From CAYJBH01 sp964369965 (GTDB taxonomy: Bacteria > Bacillota > Clostridia > Oscillospirales > Ruminococcaceae), in the NCBI GenBank assembly GCA_964369965.1, contig CAYJGF010000007.1, positions 1 to 64,000 of the forward strand: a stretch of DNA of 64,000 nucleotides, written 5' to 3'. Below, in pieces: positions 16,070 through 24,948 of this stretch. Below the pieces are notes generated by a model, which made no database searches, had not been told where the DNA came from, and worked only from the letters and a program-made list of their open reading frames with translations. The number at the start of each line of letters is the position of its first letter. Position 1 is the first letter of the stretch. The position numbers and the translations under genes are program-made.

Positions 16070-17290
16070 TTATCTTAAAAATTCCTCGCGCACTATCTGC
16101 ACGGCGCGGTTTAACTTCTCTTTATTGCCGTTAAGGCGGTATATATCTCTAAAAAGCACCTCTTTTTTGCAATTTTTAGTCAGGCGCGCCGTTTTTGCTA
16201 TGTACTCTCGAAATGCAATGTCGTCAAACTCTTTTTCTATGCCGATGAAGTTCGGGGACGGCTTCCTTGAATAGATTATGTCCCTGTCGGTGAGTTTTTG
16301 GGACATTATCTCCTCGTCGCACCAAGGGGATATGGATACTTTGCGCAGATTGTGATAGTTTTCGACACAGTCATCAAAAAAGTCGTGCACCGGCTCGCAA
16401 CAGCCGTAGTACAATAGTCCAAACTGCTTTGATAACTCAAGATAGTAGGGGTAAATAAACTCCTTATACATTTCGGGTGATACGCCGACCGTCTCCTGAG
16501 AGTTGAGGTGCCCCCAAACGTGGTGGCTCTTAACCCTGCCACCGTCGCCCATTAGCTCGTTATTAAAACAAAAGCTGCCACTGCCCATATAGTCGTTGCC
16601 ATTGTTGAGGAACAGTATGTCATTCTCCTCCTCAAAACGCAATAGGCGGATAAGGTCGTCCACTACATATTGCATGAGGGCTTTAAATTCATCCGGTGTC
16701 GTCACCATGGAGACAAACATATTCTCCATGCCCATCAGGTCAACCACCATCTGGGTTATGCCAAACTCCCAGTGATTGAGGGTGTTGACCTTTTTTATCG
16801 GCAGGATGTCGCCGAGCGTCTCCTGTGCAAAGGCGATATCAAGGCGCGTTTTTTCGGCATCAAAGGTGTTTATGGTGGGTTTTAACTTCTCAAAATCCTC
16901 TTCGAGATCCTCGAGTATCGGCTCGATGTGATAGCCCAGACCGTCGTCGGCATAGGTCTTTTCCACACCTTGTTGCCACATCTTTCGATTGATACTAACC
17001 TCGACCGGAAAAAAGTCGGGGATGACACGGTCGTCGTCGATAAGCTCATATGCGGTGAGACTTCTTATCAGTTTGAGTTCCAGCTCACGCATTTTCGGGT
17101 CGGTGCACTGCAAATCGGGCAATATTTCACCCCAAAAACTCTGCACCTCCATCACCACCATCGGTTGCTCACCTTTGAGATTGTTGTGGTCGTACCATCT
17201 TTTAATTTTTTCCTGCGTTGTGGGTAGCATTGCATAGTCCAACTGTTTTTTTGCAAGCTCTCGCAGATAATCCCGTTCATTTTTTGACAT
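16070..17290 (-). CDS. URO-D-fold protein, copy 2 (divergent paralogue)
   Basis: 406 residues, longer than copy 1 through an N-terminal helical extension. Diagnostic stretches: MEVQSFWGEILPDLQCTDP, NHWEFGITQMVVDLMGMENM, then GLLYYGCCEPVHDFFDDC, which sits where MtaA-type methyltransferases have their zinc-binding His/Cys. Here a Cys-Cys-Glu set could bind metal. It follows the response-regulator gene by 15 bases and precedes copy 1, all in one operon with the importer. No corrinoid protein gene accompanies it. Function unknown. Confidence 0.75.
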   Translation of the reverse strand: MSKNERDYLRELAKKQLDYAMLPTTQEKIKRWYDHNNLKGEQPMVVMEVQSFWGEILPDLQCTDPKMRELELKLIRSLTAYELIDDDRVIPDFFPVEVSINRKMWQQGVEKTYADDGLGYHIEPILEDLEEDFEKLKPTINTFDAEKTRLDIAFAQETLGDILPIKKVNTLNHWEFGITQMVVDLMGMENMFVSMVTTPDEFKALMQYVVDDLIRLLRFEEENDILFLNNGNDYMGSGSFCFNNELMGDGGRVKSHHVWGHLNSQETVGVSPEMYKEFIYPYYLELSKQFGLLYYGCCEPVHDFFDDCVENYHNLRKVSISPWCDEEIMSQKLTDRDIIYSRKPSPNFIGIEKEFDDIAFREYIAKTARLTKNCKKEVLFRDIYRLNGNKEKLNRAVQIVREEFLR

Positions 17291-17305
17291 TGATACACTC
17301 CCTGT

Positions 17306-18433
17306 TTATACGTTTTGTTTAATCTGTGACACCCTGTTTCGGTATTCCGACGGGGTCTCACCGCAGACCTGTTTAAACCGCTTGCTAAAATAATATTGAT
17401 CGGAAAATCCGCACAGCTCTGCAATTTCACTCTGCACAATTTCACCTAATTTTAACAGCTCTTTCGCCCTTGATAGGCGTATCTCCTCCAGACGGTTTAT
17501 AATGGTCATACCGGTTATTGATTTGTATGTTCGGCGCAGATAGCTGTTTTCAAAATACAGCTCTCTTGCGATGTCGTCCACCGTCAATCCGGTATTTTGA
17601 TAGTTGTCGCGCAGAAACTGCTCTATCCTTTGCACCAAAATCTGCTTTTTGCCACTTTTTTGTGTCGGCATACAGTCACTTAGCAGTTCAAACACACTTT
17701 CACGCAACACACTGCTCAGCTGCTGTGCGGTGGAGCAGTCGTTGAGGCGATTTGCAATGAGCAACTGTTTTTTTATAAAGTCGGAGCGGTTCGATTTGAT
17801 GTTATTTTGATATCGGTTATACACGGTGACAACCAAGGTGTGGTAGACCGACAGGGCGTATTGAAAGGAAAAAATCCCCTCATTATTGACGCCGAACAGT
17901 TTGATTATATCGATGTCGACGAGGTCATACTCCGCCCGCTCAAAGTGGTCGATAAACACCTCCATATCGTCGATACCGTAGGAGGAATCTATCTCAATAT
18001 TTTCCACCATGCGAAAAAGTGCATTTTCTCGTGCGGTGATGTGTGCTTCACGCAGTTTTGTGACGGCGGACTGTGCTATCCTCAGTGAGTGCAACAACTC
18101 CTCCGCATTAAAGGGCTTTAAAAGATAGTCCGATACCTCCAGCTTTATCGCCTGCCTTGCATAGCGAAAGTTGTCGTGTGCTGTAGTTATAACAACCTCG
18201 GTCGGTATGTCAAGAGCTTTGAGCTGTTCGCAAACCTCAAGCCCGTTCATGCTCGCCATGCTGATATCCATAAAGGCTATGTCCGGCTGTAACTCTTTTA
18301 TCTTTTCAAGGGCTTCCTCACCACTTTTTGCGGTGGCGACTATTTCGCAGTCCTGCCCCTCCCAGTCGATGACCTTTTGCATAAACTCGAGAAAAATACT
18401 TTCATCATCCACCAGTATGACACTGTATATCAT
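17306..18433 (-). CDS. YesN-type response regulator with AraC DNA-binding domain
   Basis: 375 residues from the ATG at 18433. The receiver domain starts MIYSVILVDDES; the phosphorylated Asp is in PDIAFMDISM (about residue 55) and the conserved Lys in YLLKPF (about 105). A middle region is followed by two AraC-type helix-turn-helix motifs (about 275-370: LTVDDIARELYFENSYLRRT and IAELCGFSDQYYFSKRFK). The start codon overlaps the stop of the kinase gene as ATGA, so the pair is translationally coupled. An upstream in-frame ATG would add 22 residues inside the kinase gene and is less likely. It should control the importer operon in which it lies. Confidence 0.92.
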   Translation of the reverse strand: MIYSVILVDDESIFLEFMQKVIDWEGQDCEIVATAKSGEEALEKIKELQPDIAFMDISMASMNGLEVCEQLKALDIPTEVVITTAHDNFRYARQAIKLEVSDYLLKPFNAEELLHSLRIAQSAVTKLREAHITARENALFRMVENIEIDSSYGIDDMEVFIDHFERAEYDLVDIDIIKLFGVNNEGIFSFQYALSVYHTLVVTVYNRYQNNIKSNRSDFIKKQLLIANRLNDCSTAQQLSSVLRESVFELLSDCMPTQKSGKKQILVQRIEQFLRDNYQNTGLTVDDIARELYFENSYLRRTYKSITGMTIINRLEEIRLSRAKELLKLGEIVQSEIAELCGFSDQYYFSKRFKQVCGETPSEYRNRVSQIKQNV

Positions 18434-20190
18434 AAAACCGCCCCTTTTTGCTCGTCCTCTTTTTCCATAAATCTTGGCAGATGCAGTATAAGATGGCAAC
18501 CGCTTTGCACCTTTACATGCTCGACCCTCCCCTTTTCTCCATAGAAAAGTCGTATGCGATCGACAACGTTTTTCAGCCCAAAACCGTATTCATCCTTGTC
18601 GTCCACCTCACCGTTTATACACTGCAAAAACCGCTCATCCGTCATGCCCATGCCGTCGTCCTTGACCGAGATGGCGACAAACTCCCCCTCAATTTGCGCA
18701 AAGAGCTGTATATTCCCTTTTCGGTGGGTTGGTTTTATGCCATGGTATATCGCGTTTTCTATAAGAGGTTGTAGCGTGAGCTTTGGTATAATTATTTCGT
18801 CGAGTTCACACGGGAGTTCTATATTATAGGACAGGGTGTCGTTATATCGCACCGATTGAATTTCAAGGTATCGCTCTACCGCCTCAAATTCCTTTTTGAG
18901 CGAGATCAGCTCCGCGCCGTGAGAGAGGGCAAGGCGATAGTAGCCGGCGAGTGCCTTGATTACAAAGTTTGCCTCCTCCACACGACCCATGCCGTTCAGA
19001 CAGTAGACGGTGTCGAGGGTGTTGTACAAAAAGTGTGGTTTTATCTGCGCCTGCAACAGCCGCATCTCCAGCTGGCGACGCTCGCGTTTTTCCTCACCGA
19101 TGCTTAAAAAGAGCTGATGGTTTTGGTCTATCATCATGTTATAGCTGTCGATAAGCAGATCTGTCTCATGGTATCTGGAGCGGTCGGTGAGCTTTTGCGG
19201 CAGTTCATTCGGCGTGCGCACCATGTGTGCGGAGAGGGTGGCTATAGGGCTTGCGATATGTCGGGACAGGGCGACCACCGCGATGTATAAAAACAGCATG
19301 ACCACAATCGCAACAAAAACAATGATGACCGTTATGGTGCTTATATTCGCCATGTCCGCGCCGATATCATACTCCGAAAGGAGCTCGAAATTATTGACGG
19401 TGTATCTTTGTTTTAACATTCCGTTGTCATCGTTATATTTATCGATAACGGATTTACTGTGTTGGAGTGCTTCATCGTAGGAAAGTGATGACAGCATGTC
19501 AATCTTCTCACGGTCGTCACCGCTGACGATAAGCCCGTCGCTTGTTAAAAGATAACCGGAATTTTCCAGCGTTGCATCTTTAGTATAAGCGTGATAAAAA
19601 TCCTCCTCGCTAAGCGTGATGACTATGTAGCCGAGTGTGATGTTGGAGCCTATCTCTCGAAGAGATTTTGCATATCGCAGACCTCCACCAAAAATATTGC
19701 TGTCCAGTTCACCGTTTAAAAGCCATTTTCCGGTGGTGGTTATATTGTTATCCCGCAGGCTTTCAACTGCATTGTCAAGCTCCTGCATCAACAAAAGTCT
19801 TGAGTCGTTGTTGACGAGGTATAGGTCGCCATTATTATATAAAACCGCAATGCTCGTGGCGTAAGGGAGCTTTAAAAAACTGCTCTCAAACGAGGTGCGA
19901 ACCTTTGCGGAGGTGTAGCTACTGAAAAAATCGGGGTACTGTGGCCCCGTCTGTTGGTGCAGTGTGTCGTTAAGGGTAAAAATCAGGTTGTTGCATTCAT
20001 TTGTTATATTTGCATGAATCGTCTCGATGGCATTTGCCACCGAGACGCTTTCATATCTGTGTGCCTGTGCATAACTCTCAAGGGAGAGTTCGCGGTAAAT
20101 AATTTGTATCACCGCAACAACGCAAACAATTAACACCAAAAAGAATGTTATAAAAGTTTTGGTTATTCTGTTGCGGATCGTGGTTTTCAT
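18430..20190 (-). CDS. YesM-type sensor histidine kinase
   Basis: 586 residues from the ATG at 20190 (a TTG three bases earlier is also possible; no clear ribosome site is seen). Membrane span at about 10-33, an extracellular dCache-like sensor, a second span near 290-312 (TVIIVFVAIVVMLFLYIAVV), HAMP, then the His_kinase domain with QAQIKPHFLYNTLDTVYCL (phospho-His near residue 393) and an ATPase domain ending with GFGLKNVVDRI. It probably senses an extracellular sugar or the loaded binding protein. It lies 18 bases after the permease gene. Confidence 0.92.
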   Translation of the reverse strand: MKTTIRNRITKTFITFFLVLIVCVVAVIQIIYRELSLESYAQAHRYESVSVANAIETIHANITNECNNLIFTLNDTLHQQTGPQYPDFFSSYTSAKVRTSFESSFLKLPYATSIAVLYNNGDLYLVNNDSRLLLMQELDNAVESLRDNNITTTGKWLLNGELDSNIFGGGLRYAKSLREIGSNITLGYIVITLSEEDFYHAYTKDATLENSGYLLTSDGLIVSGDDREKIDMLSSLSYDEALQHSKSVIDKYNDDNGMLKQRYTVNNFELLSEYDIGADMANISTITVIIVFVAIVVMLFLYIAVVALSRHIASPIATLSAHMVRTPNELPQKLTDRSRYHETDLLIDSYNMMIDQNHQLFLSIGEEKRERRQLEMRLLQAQIKPHFLYNTLDTVYCLNGMGRVEEANFVIKALAGYYRLALSHGAELISLKKEFEAVERYLEIQSVRYNDTLSYNIELPCELDEIIIPKLTLQPLIENAIYHGIKPTHRKGNIQLFAQIEGEFVAISVKDDGMGMTDERFLQCINGEVDDKDEYGFGLKNVVDRIRLFYGEKGRVEHVKVQSGCHLILHLPRFMEKEDEQKGAVL

Positions 20191-20208
20191 CAATGTATTA
20201 AGTCCGTG

Positions 20209-21045
20209 CTAATTCTTAAGTCCTGTCAGAGCCATGGATTCGCTCACCCTGTTGCTGAAGAAGAGATAGAGTATAACAACCGGAGCACTCGCGATGACCA
20301 GCGCCGCACCGATGGGACCCCATTCGGTGGAGAACATGCCGTAAAATCCTGCGAGACCGAGCGGCAATGTTTTAAGGTCGTTGTCGGTAATAAGTATAAG
20401 CGCAAGGCTGAACTCGTTCCAGTTGGTCATGAACTGGTAGATAAGCAAAACCGATATTGCGGACTTCATCTGCGGCAGGATTATCTGGAAATATGTCCGA
20501 TAAAAACCTGCACCCTCCATATACGCCGACTCCTCCAACTCCATGGGCAAACTGACATAAAAACCATAGAGCACCATCACCGCAAAGGGAAAGCTGAGCG
20601 CAATATATGGGATAATAAGCGACCAAAGGGTGTTGGTGAAACCGAGTGTGCGCACCATGACAACCAATGGTGTCATGATAGCCTGAATGGGGATGAACAT
20701 ACCGGCCATGATGTAGGCATGTGCCGACTTCATCTTGCGATTTTTAACCCTTGCAACGACGTAGGTGAACATCAGCGCAAAAAGTATGCCAAAAAACATG
20801 GAAAAGATGGCGACATAGACGCTGTTCATGAAATAAAGACCGATGTCGAACTGGTTGAGTGCCTGTGTATAGTTCTCCCATCTTGGGATTATCGGTGGAC
20901 CGAACGGGTTGGTAATAAAAATTTCTTCGTTGTCTTTAAGGGAATAAAATCCCATCCATATGACCGGATACAGACAGAGCACGGCATATACGGTCAAAAT
21001 AAGGTATATCAACCCACGGAAAGGACTAAATTTAACTTTTTTCAT
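20209..21045 (-). CDS. Carbohydrate ABC transporter permease, MalG/AraQ type
   Basis: 278 residues with six spans, the first at about 12-32. The EAA loop reads ELEESAYMEGAGFYRTYFQI near residue 190. Two in-frame ATGs (21051 and 21045) compete; the second has better spacing from GAAAGGA. Gene order binding protein, MalF type, MalG type, kinase, regulator, URO-D pair. No ATPase is encoded, as usual for these importers. It resembles LplC/YtcP-like permeases that pair with YesM/YesN systems. Confidence 0.9.
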   Translation of the reverse strand: MKKVKFSPFRGLIYLILTVYAVLCLYPVIWMGFYSLKDNEEIFITNPFGPPIIPRWENYTQALNQFDIGLYFMNSVYVAIFSMFFGILFALMFTYVVARVKNRKMKSAHAYIMAGMFIPIQAIMTPLVVMVRTLGFTNTLWSLIIPYIALSFPFAVMVLYGFYVSLPMELEESAYMEGAGFYRTYFQIILPQMKSAISVLLIYQFMTNWNEFSLALILITDNDLKTLPLGLAGFYGMFSTEWGPIGAALVIASAPVVILYLFFSNRVSESMALTGLKN

Positions 21046-21060
21046 AATCATAATCCTTTC

Positions 21061-21948
21061 TTAATATTCTACTTCAAAGCGGCGTGTGAGTCGATTGATG
21101 ATAAGCATCATTCCAACGCATATGACAACAATGACAACCGCGATGGCAGAGCCGTAGCCGTATTCTTGAAGTTTAAAAAGACCGTCGTACATCATGATGG
21201 ACATGGTGGTGGTATAGTTGCCGGGACCGCCTGCGGTCATAAGGAATATCATCTCGAACGCACGAAAACCGAAGGTGATACACATGACAAAACATACGCG
21301 CAGGGTCGGTGCGACAAGCGGAAGAGTGACGTTGAAAAACTGGCGTGCCTTGCTTGCACCGTCGATGGTGGCGGCCTCATAATAGACACCGGGGACGTTT
21401 TTCATGGCGGCGTAGATAATGAGCATATGGTAGCCCATGCCTTTCCATGCGTCGGCGATGACGATGGCAATGATGCCCTTTATCGGTTCGTTCAGCCAGG
21501 TTTGTTGCCAGTCGATGCCCATACTCTCGGCGAGCTGATTGATAAGACCGAAGTCACCGTGATAGATGGATATCCAAAGCTGTGCAACGACCGACACCGA
21601 TAGTAGCACCGGGAAGAAGAATATGTCCTTAAAAATAGTCTTACCCTTAATTTGCAGGTTGACTATGCAGTAGGCAAAGAAGGTGGCAAGACCGATCTGA
21701 TACACGGTCAAAACGCCGGAGTAGATGAGACTGTTGCGGATGGCAACACCGATGTCTCGCGAGTCTGCAAGTTCTATGTAGTTCTCAATTCCGATAAATG
21801 TCGCTTCATTAACGCCGTCCCACTCGGTAAAGCTCATGAAAAAGGACTGCACGAGCGGAGCAATAATTAAAAGTGTGTAGATGAGTAAGGCAGGGGCGAC
21901 AAAAACGACAAGCGCAACCTTACTTCTTTTAAATAACGGGTTGGTCAT
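21061..21948 (-). CDS. Carbohydrate ABC transporter permease, MalF/LplB type
   Basis: 295 residues from the ATG at 21948, preceded by AAAGGA ten bases upstream. A TTG at 21981 would add 11 residues but lies inside the hairpin between the genes. Membrane span 1 is VALVVFVAPALLIYTLLIIA. The EAA loop is VYYEAATIDGASKARQFFNV. It forms the pore with the MalG-type partner, which starts within 15 bases of its stop. Confidence 0.9.
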   Translation of the reverse strand: MTNPLFKRSKVALVVFVAPALLIYTLLIIAPLVQSFFMSFTEWDGVNEATFIGIENYIELADSRDIGVAIRNSLIYSGVLTVYQIGLATFFAYCIVNLQIKGKTIFKDIFFFPVLLSVSVVAQLWISIYHGDFGLINQLAESMGIDWQQTWLNEPIKGIIAIVIADAWKGMGYHMLIIYAAMKNVPGVYYEAATIDGASKARQFFNVTLPLVAPTLRVCFVMCITFGFRAFEMIFLMTAGGPGNYTTTMSIMMYDGLFKLQEYGYGSAIAVVIVVICVGMMLIINRLTRRFEVEY

Positions 21949-21971
21949 AAGGAGGTCTTCCTTTCTTAAAT

Positions 21972-22009
21972 TTACCGCCAAAGGGGGATTATGACCCCCT
22001 CAGCGGTAA
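21972..22009 (-). promoter_or_regulatory. Stem-loop between the binding-protein and permease genes
   Basis: Arms at 21972-21987 and 21995-22009 pair almost completely, with five G-C pairs next to a seven-base loop. On the minus strand it is followed by TTTAAG, not a proper T-run, so it is a weak terminator at best. A hairpin here typically protects the upstream mRNA from 3' decay and lets the binding protein be made in excess of the permeases, as in malE-malF. Confidence 0.6.
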
Positions 22010-22018
22010 CATTTTTAA

Positions 22019-23365
22019 CTATTCTGCCAAAGCGTCTGCTATCATTTCTTCAAGGTCTGTGATAAAGTCTGCTGCCTGATATGTGCCGGTTAGCAAAAGT
22101 TCGCTCTGATCTTCCAGTGCAACTATGAGTTCCTGGCTTGTAAGCGACCACTCGTATTTGCTGGTGGATTCGATGTTTGCAAGATTGTTAATGTATTGGT
22201 CGTAGGAAGCTGCACGTGGGGTGGTGGGTGCCGGAGCATCCACAAGAACGGTCATGCCGCCGTTGACAGCCTTTGCTTTTTCATACTCTACGATGTAGTC
22301 CATCAGTACTTCGGTTGCGAATGCTGCGTTCTCGCTCTTGGCGCTAACGCCCCAACCGCCCGGCTCGCCCATACCGCCGGAGATTGTGAAGTGGGTTGCC
22401 TCTTCATTGCCGGCATCGGTGAATGGGTTGTACTCAAAGTAGCCGATGTTGTCGGCGTATCCGCCTGCTGCGGCATCGTTAAAGAACCATGCGCCGTTGA
22501 CAAGCATACCTGCCTGATTTGTGCCGATAAGCTCGAAAGCCTGGCTTGCGTTGGTGTTGAGTGCGCCGGAACCGATAAGTCCGAGAGAGACAAGCTCGCT
22601 GATCTTGTTGGCAGCGGAGACATATGCCTCGTCGGTGATAGAGGTTGTGCCGTCCTCAAGACCCATCAGTCCAAGGGGCTCACCACTACCGATAATAGCT
22701 TGATCATACATCTGCAGACCCGGCCATTTTTGTTGCGCGAACAGTGCAAGCGGGATGATGTCGTTAGATGCCAGAGTCTCGACAACAACCTTAAACTCGT
22801 CATAGTTTTTCGGAACCTCTAAACCGTAGGTCTCGAAAACTTCGATGTTGTAGAACATCAGTGCCGCCTCCGGAACGTGGGGGCGAAGAACATAGTAGTT
22901 GCCATCGGCGCTAACTTTTGCGTCGAATGCGCCCTCGTTGAACATGTCAAAAAGACCGAATTCTTCTGCTGCGTCGTTGAGCACAACAAGATCATCGGAC
23001 TCCGAGAACACGTCGACCAATGTTCCGCTAACCTCCATCATGTCCGGAAGTTCGCCGACAGCGGCTCTTGTCTTAAGGACAGCGCCATCCGAGTCGGTGC
23101 GGTGCTCGATATTGATGGTCAGGTCGGGGTAGATGGTTGCAAGGGATGCGAGGGTAGCGTCCACGGTAGCGACGTTAGCGTCTGCATAGTAGACATAGAG
23201 ATCAAGCTCGCTTGCGGCGGCAGGTGCAGCCTCTTCGCCGCCCTCTTCTGCCGGTGCTTCACTTGCAGGGGTATCCTCTGCGGGGGCTTCCTCTGCCGGT
23301 GCTGCGCACGCCGCAAAGGAGAACAGCATCAACGATGCCATAAGTAGTGCCAATAGCTTTTTCAT
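22019..23365 (-). CDS. Sugar-binding lipoprotein of the second ABC importer
   Basis: 448 residues. Signal peptide MKKLLALLMASLMLFSFAAC with Cys20 as lipid anchor, then an Ala/Glu/Pro-rich linker to about residue 50. The binding fold begins ELDLYVYYADANVATVDATL and includes GELPDMMEVSG and TNQAGMLVNGAWFFND. First gene of the importer operon, with a GGAGGAATG ribosome site. The protein would collect an oligosaccharide outside the cell; linkage to a melA-type gene suggests an alpha-galactoside, though that gene may be a separate transcript. Confidence 0.9.
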   Translation of the reverse strand: MKKLLALLMASLMLFSFAACAAPAEEAPAEDTPASEAPAEEGGEEAAPAAASELDLYVYYADANVATVDATLASLATIYPDLTINIEHRTDSDGAVLKTRAAVGELPDMMEVSGTLVDVFSESDDLVVLNDAAEEFGLFDMFNEGAFDAKVSADGNYYVLRPHVPEAALMFYNIEVFETYGLEVPKNYDEFKVVVETLASNDIIPLALFAQQKWPGLQMYDQAIIGSGEPLGLMGLEDGTTSITDEAYVSAANKISELVSLGLIGSGALNTNASQAFELIGTNQAGMLVNGAWFFNDAAAGGYADNIGYFEYNPFTDAGNEEATHFTISGGMGEPGGWGVSAKSENAAFATEVLMDYIVEYEKAKAVNGGMTVLVDAPAPTTPRAASYDQYINNLANIESTSKYEWSLTSQELIVALEDQSELLLTGTYQAADFITDLEEMIADALAE

Positions 23366-23397
23366 ACGTTACATTCCTCCAAATATTTCGTTAGGGG

Positions 23398-23421
23398 CAT
23401 AGTCCCTATGATATGATTATA
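23398..23421 (-). promoter_or_regulatory. -10 element and CATAG-TCC-CTATG palindrome before the second importer operon
   Basis: On the minus strand TATAAT lies at 23416-23421 without a good -35 box, which suggests activator dependence. Immediately downstream is a short palindrome (23398-23410). A YesN-type activator encoded in the operon would be a natural partner. Tentative. Confidence 0.35.
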
Positions 23422-23446
23422 CCCCTTAAAAATATAAAACAAAATG

Positions 23447-23484
23447 AAAAAGCCGAGCGTAATTTGTAATATCCGTGCTTTTTT
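23447..23484 (-). terminator. Probable terminator of the melA-type gene
   Basis: AAAAAGC (complement 23478-23484) and GCTTTTT (complement 23447-23453) pair, extended by three more pairs after a one-base bulge, and end in five Ts on the minus strand. It starts six bases after the stop codon of the GH4 gene. The stem is modest, so some read-through is likely. Confidence 0.45.
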
Positions 23485-23489
23485 GTTAT

Positions 23490-24812
23490 TTATTTGTATT
23501 TAGGCAACCAGTCGCCGTGACGCTCGATAAGCTCGTCCACCATCTTGTATATCTCGTCGACACTCAGCTCACTTGCGGTGTGGGGGTCCATCATCGCCGC
23601 TTGGTAGATGTGCTCCTTGCGCAGGGTAGCCGCCGCCTCGATGGTCAGCAACTGCACATTAATGTTGGTGGAATTCATTGCCGCAAGCTGTACCGGCAGT
23701 GCACCGACGCGTGTGGGGCTGATGCCACTACCGTTGACAAGGCAGGGAACCTCGACACATGCCTCGGCGGTCAGATTGGAGATGAGATGACCGGTGTTGA
23801 GCACGTTCGCGCCGATCTCGTATGGGGTGTTTGTGACCATACTTTCCATTATATAGGACGCATACTCATGACTGCGCTCGTGGGTGCGCACGCCGTTCTT
23901 CGCGATATCCTCTTTATCCTTTGCCCAGTTTGCAATCTGCTCAACACAGCGGCGCGGGTACTCATCCAGCGGAATGTTAAAACGCTCGATAAGCTCGGGA
24001 TACTTGTCCTTTATATAGAACATGTTGTACTCGGCGTTGTGCTCGCTGGACTCGGTGCAGTAGTAGCCGAACTTTTCTATATAGTCATAGCGCACCATGT
24101 CGTCATGCTTCTCGGTGGCGTTTTTCTCCTTCGCGCGGCGACGAATTTCGGGGTAGAGGTCGTTGCCGAACCTATCCTCAATCTTTAACAGCCAACCCAT
24201 GTGGTTAATACCGGCAATAAGCTCGCGGCGATTTTCCAGCTTGTCCTCCATACCGAGGGCTTTAAGCAGATGTTCACTGCAAACCTGCACGCTGTGACAC
24301 AGACCGATGGTTTTTACTCCGGTGTAGCGCAACATGTAACCGGTGAGCATGGACATTGGGTTTGTGTAGTTTAACAGCCATGCGTTCGGGCAGACCTCCT
24401 CCATGTCATTTGCGAAGTCTTTCATGACCGGAATGGTGCGAAGTGTACGCATGATGCCGCCGATACCGAGAGTGTCGGCTATGGTCTGACGCAGACCGAA
24501 CTTCTTCGGCACCTCAAAGTCGGTGATGGTGCAGGGGTCATATCCGCCTATCTGTATCGCGTTGACTACAAAGTTTGCATCGCGCAGTGCCTCCTTGCGG
24601 TTTTCTACACCATGATAGGTCAGGATTTTCGCCTTGCCGCCCTTATTCTGATTTATCGCCTCGATGATCTGTGCGCTCTCGGCGAGACGCTCGGCACTTA
24701 TGTCATATAGGGCGATGGTGCTGTCGTTAAGCACATCACTGCAAAGGCAGTCGCCGAGGACGTTGCGTGCAAAGATGGTGCTACCGGCACCCATAAATGT
24801 AATTTTTGCCAT
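23490..24812 (-). CDS. melA: GH4 alpha-galactosidase (MelA type)
   Basis: 440 residues. NAD-binding start FMGAGSTIFARNV; NP pair at 151-152; the metal-binding motif is CHSV (Cys172-Val175), the form linked to alpha-galactosidases; second ligand His204 in GINHMGWL. It hydrolyses melibiose/raffinose-type alpha-galactosides by an NAD- and Mn-dependent elimination. Being intracellular, it depends on an importer such as the one downstream. It is transcribed divergently from an AraC regulator of the size of MsmR/RafR, which supports an alpha-galactoside role. An own terminator appears to separate it from the importer operon. Confidence 0.9.
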   Translation of the reverse strand: MAKITFMGAGSTIFARNVLGDCLCSDVLNDSTIALYDISAERLAESAQIIEAINQNKGGKAKILTYHGVENRKEALRDANFVVNAIQIGGYDPCTITDFEVPKKFGLRQTIADTLGIGGIMRTLRTIPVMKDFANDMEEVCPNAWLLNYTNPMSMLTGYMLRYTGVKTIGLCHSVQVCSEHLLKALGMEDKLENRRELIAGINHMGWLLKIEDRFGNDLYPEIRRRAKEKNATEKHDDMVRYDYIEKFGYYCTESSEHNAEYNMFYIKDKYPELIERFNIPLDEYPRRCVEQIANWAKDKEDIAKNGVRTHERSHEYASYIMESMVTNTPYEIGANVLNTGHLISNLTAEACVEVPCLVNGSGISPTRVGALPVQLAAMNSTNINVQLLTIEAAATLRKEHIYQAAMMDPHTASELSVDEIYKMVDELIERHGDWLPKYK

Positions 24813-24850
24813 TTATTTATCCTTTCATTGTGTATCCATGGTTCAACTAC

Positions 24851-24879
24851 AGTTTAACAATTTAACTGATATTTAGCAA
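24851..24879 (-). promoter_or_regulatory. Promoter of the melA-type gene
   Basis: On the minus strand TTGCTA (24874-24879) and TAAACT (24851-24856) are 17 bases apart. The -10 box lies within AGTTTAACAATTTAACT, a near-palindrome that could be a regulator site. The weak -10 fits activation by the divergent AraC protein. Confidence 0.5.
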
Positions 24880-24890
24880 TTGTTTTTTGT

Positions 24891-24919
24891 TTGCTATTTT
24901 TGGCATTTTGTTGTATAAT
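24891..24919 (+). promoter_or_regulatory. Promoter of the AraC-type regulator gene
   Basis: TTGCTA (24891-24896), 17 bases, TATAAT (24914-24919); leader about 23 bases. It is back to back with the melA promoter, twelve bases apart at the -35 boxes. Confidence 0.65.
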
Positions 24920-24948
24920 GTAGAAAAGTCAGCCCGAGGGAGAGATTT

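Noticed and set aside
18434..18499. 22-residue extension of the response regulator
   Set aside because: The ATGA overlap with the kinase and the receiver-domain start at 18433 fit better.
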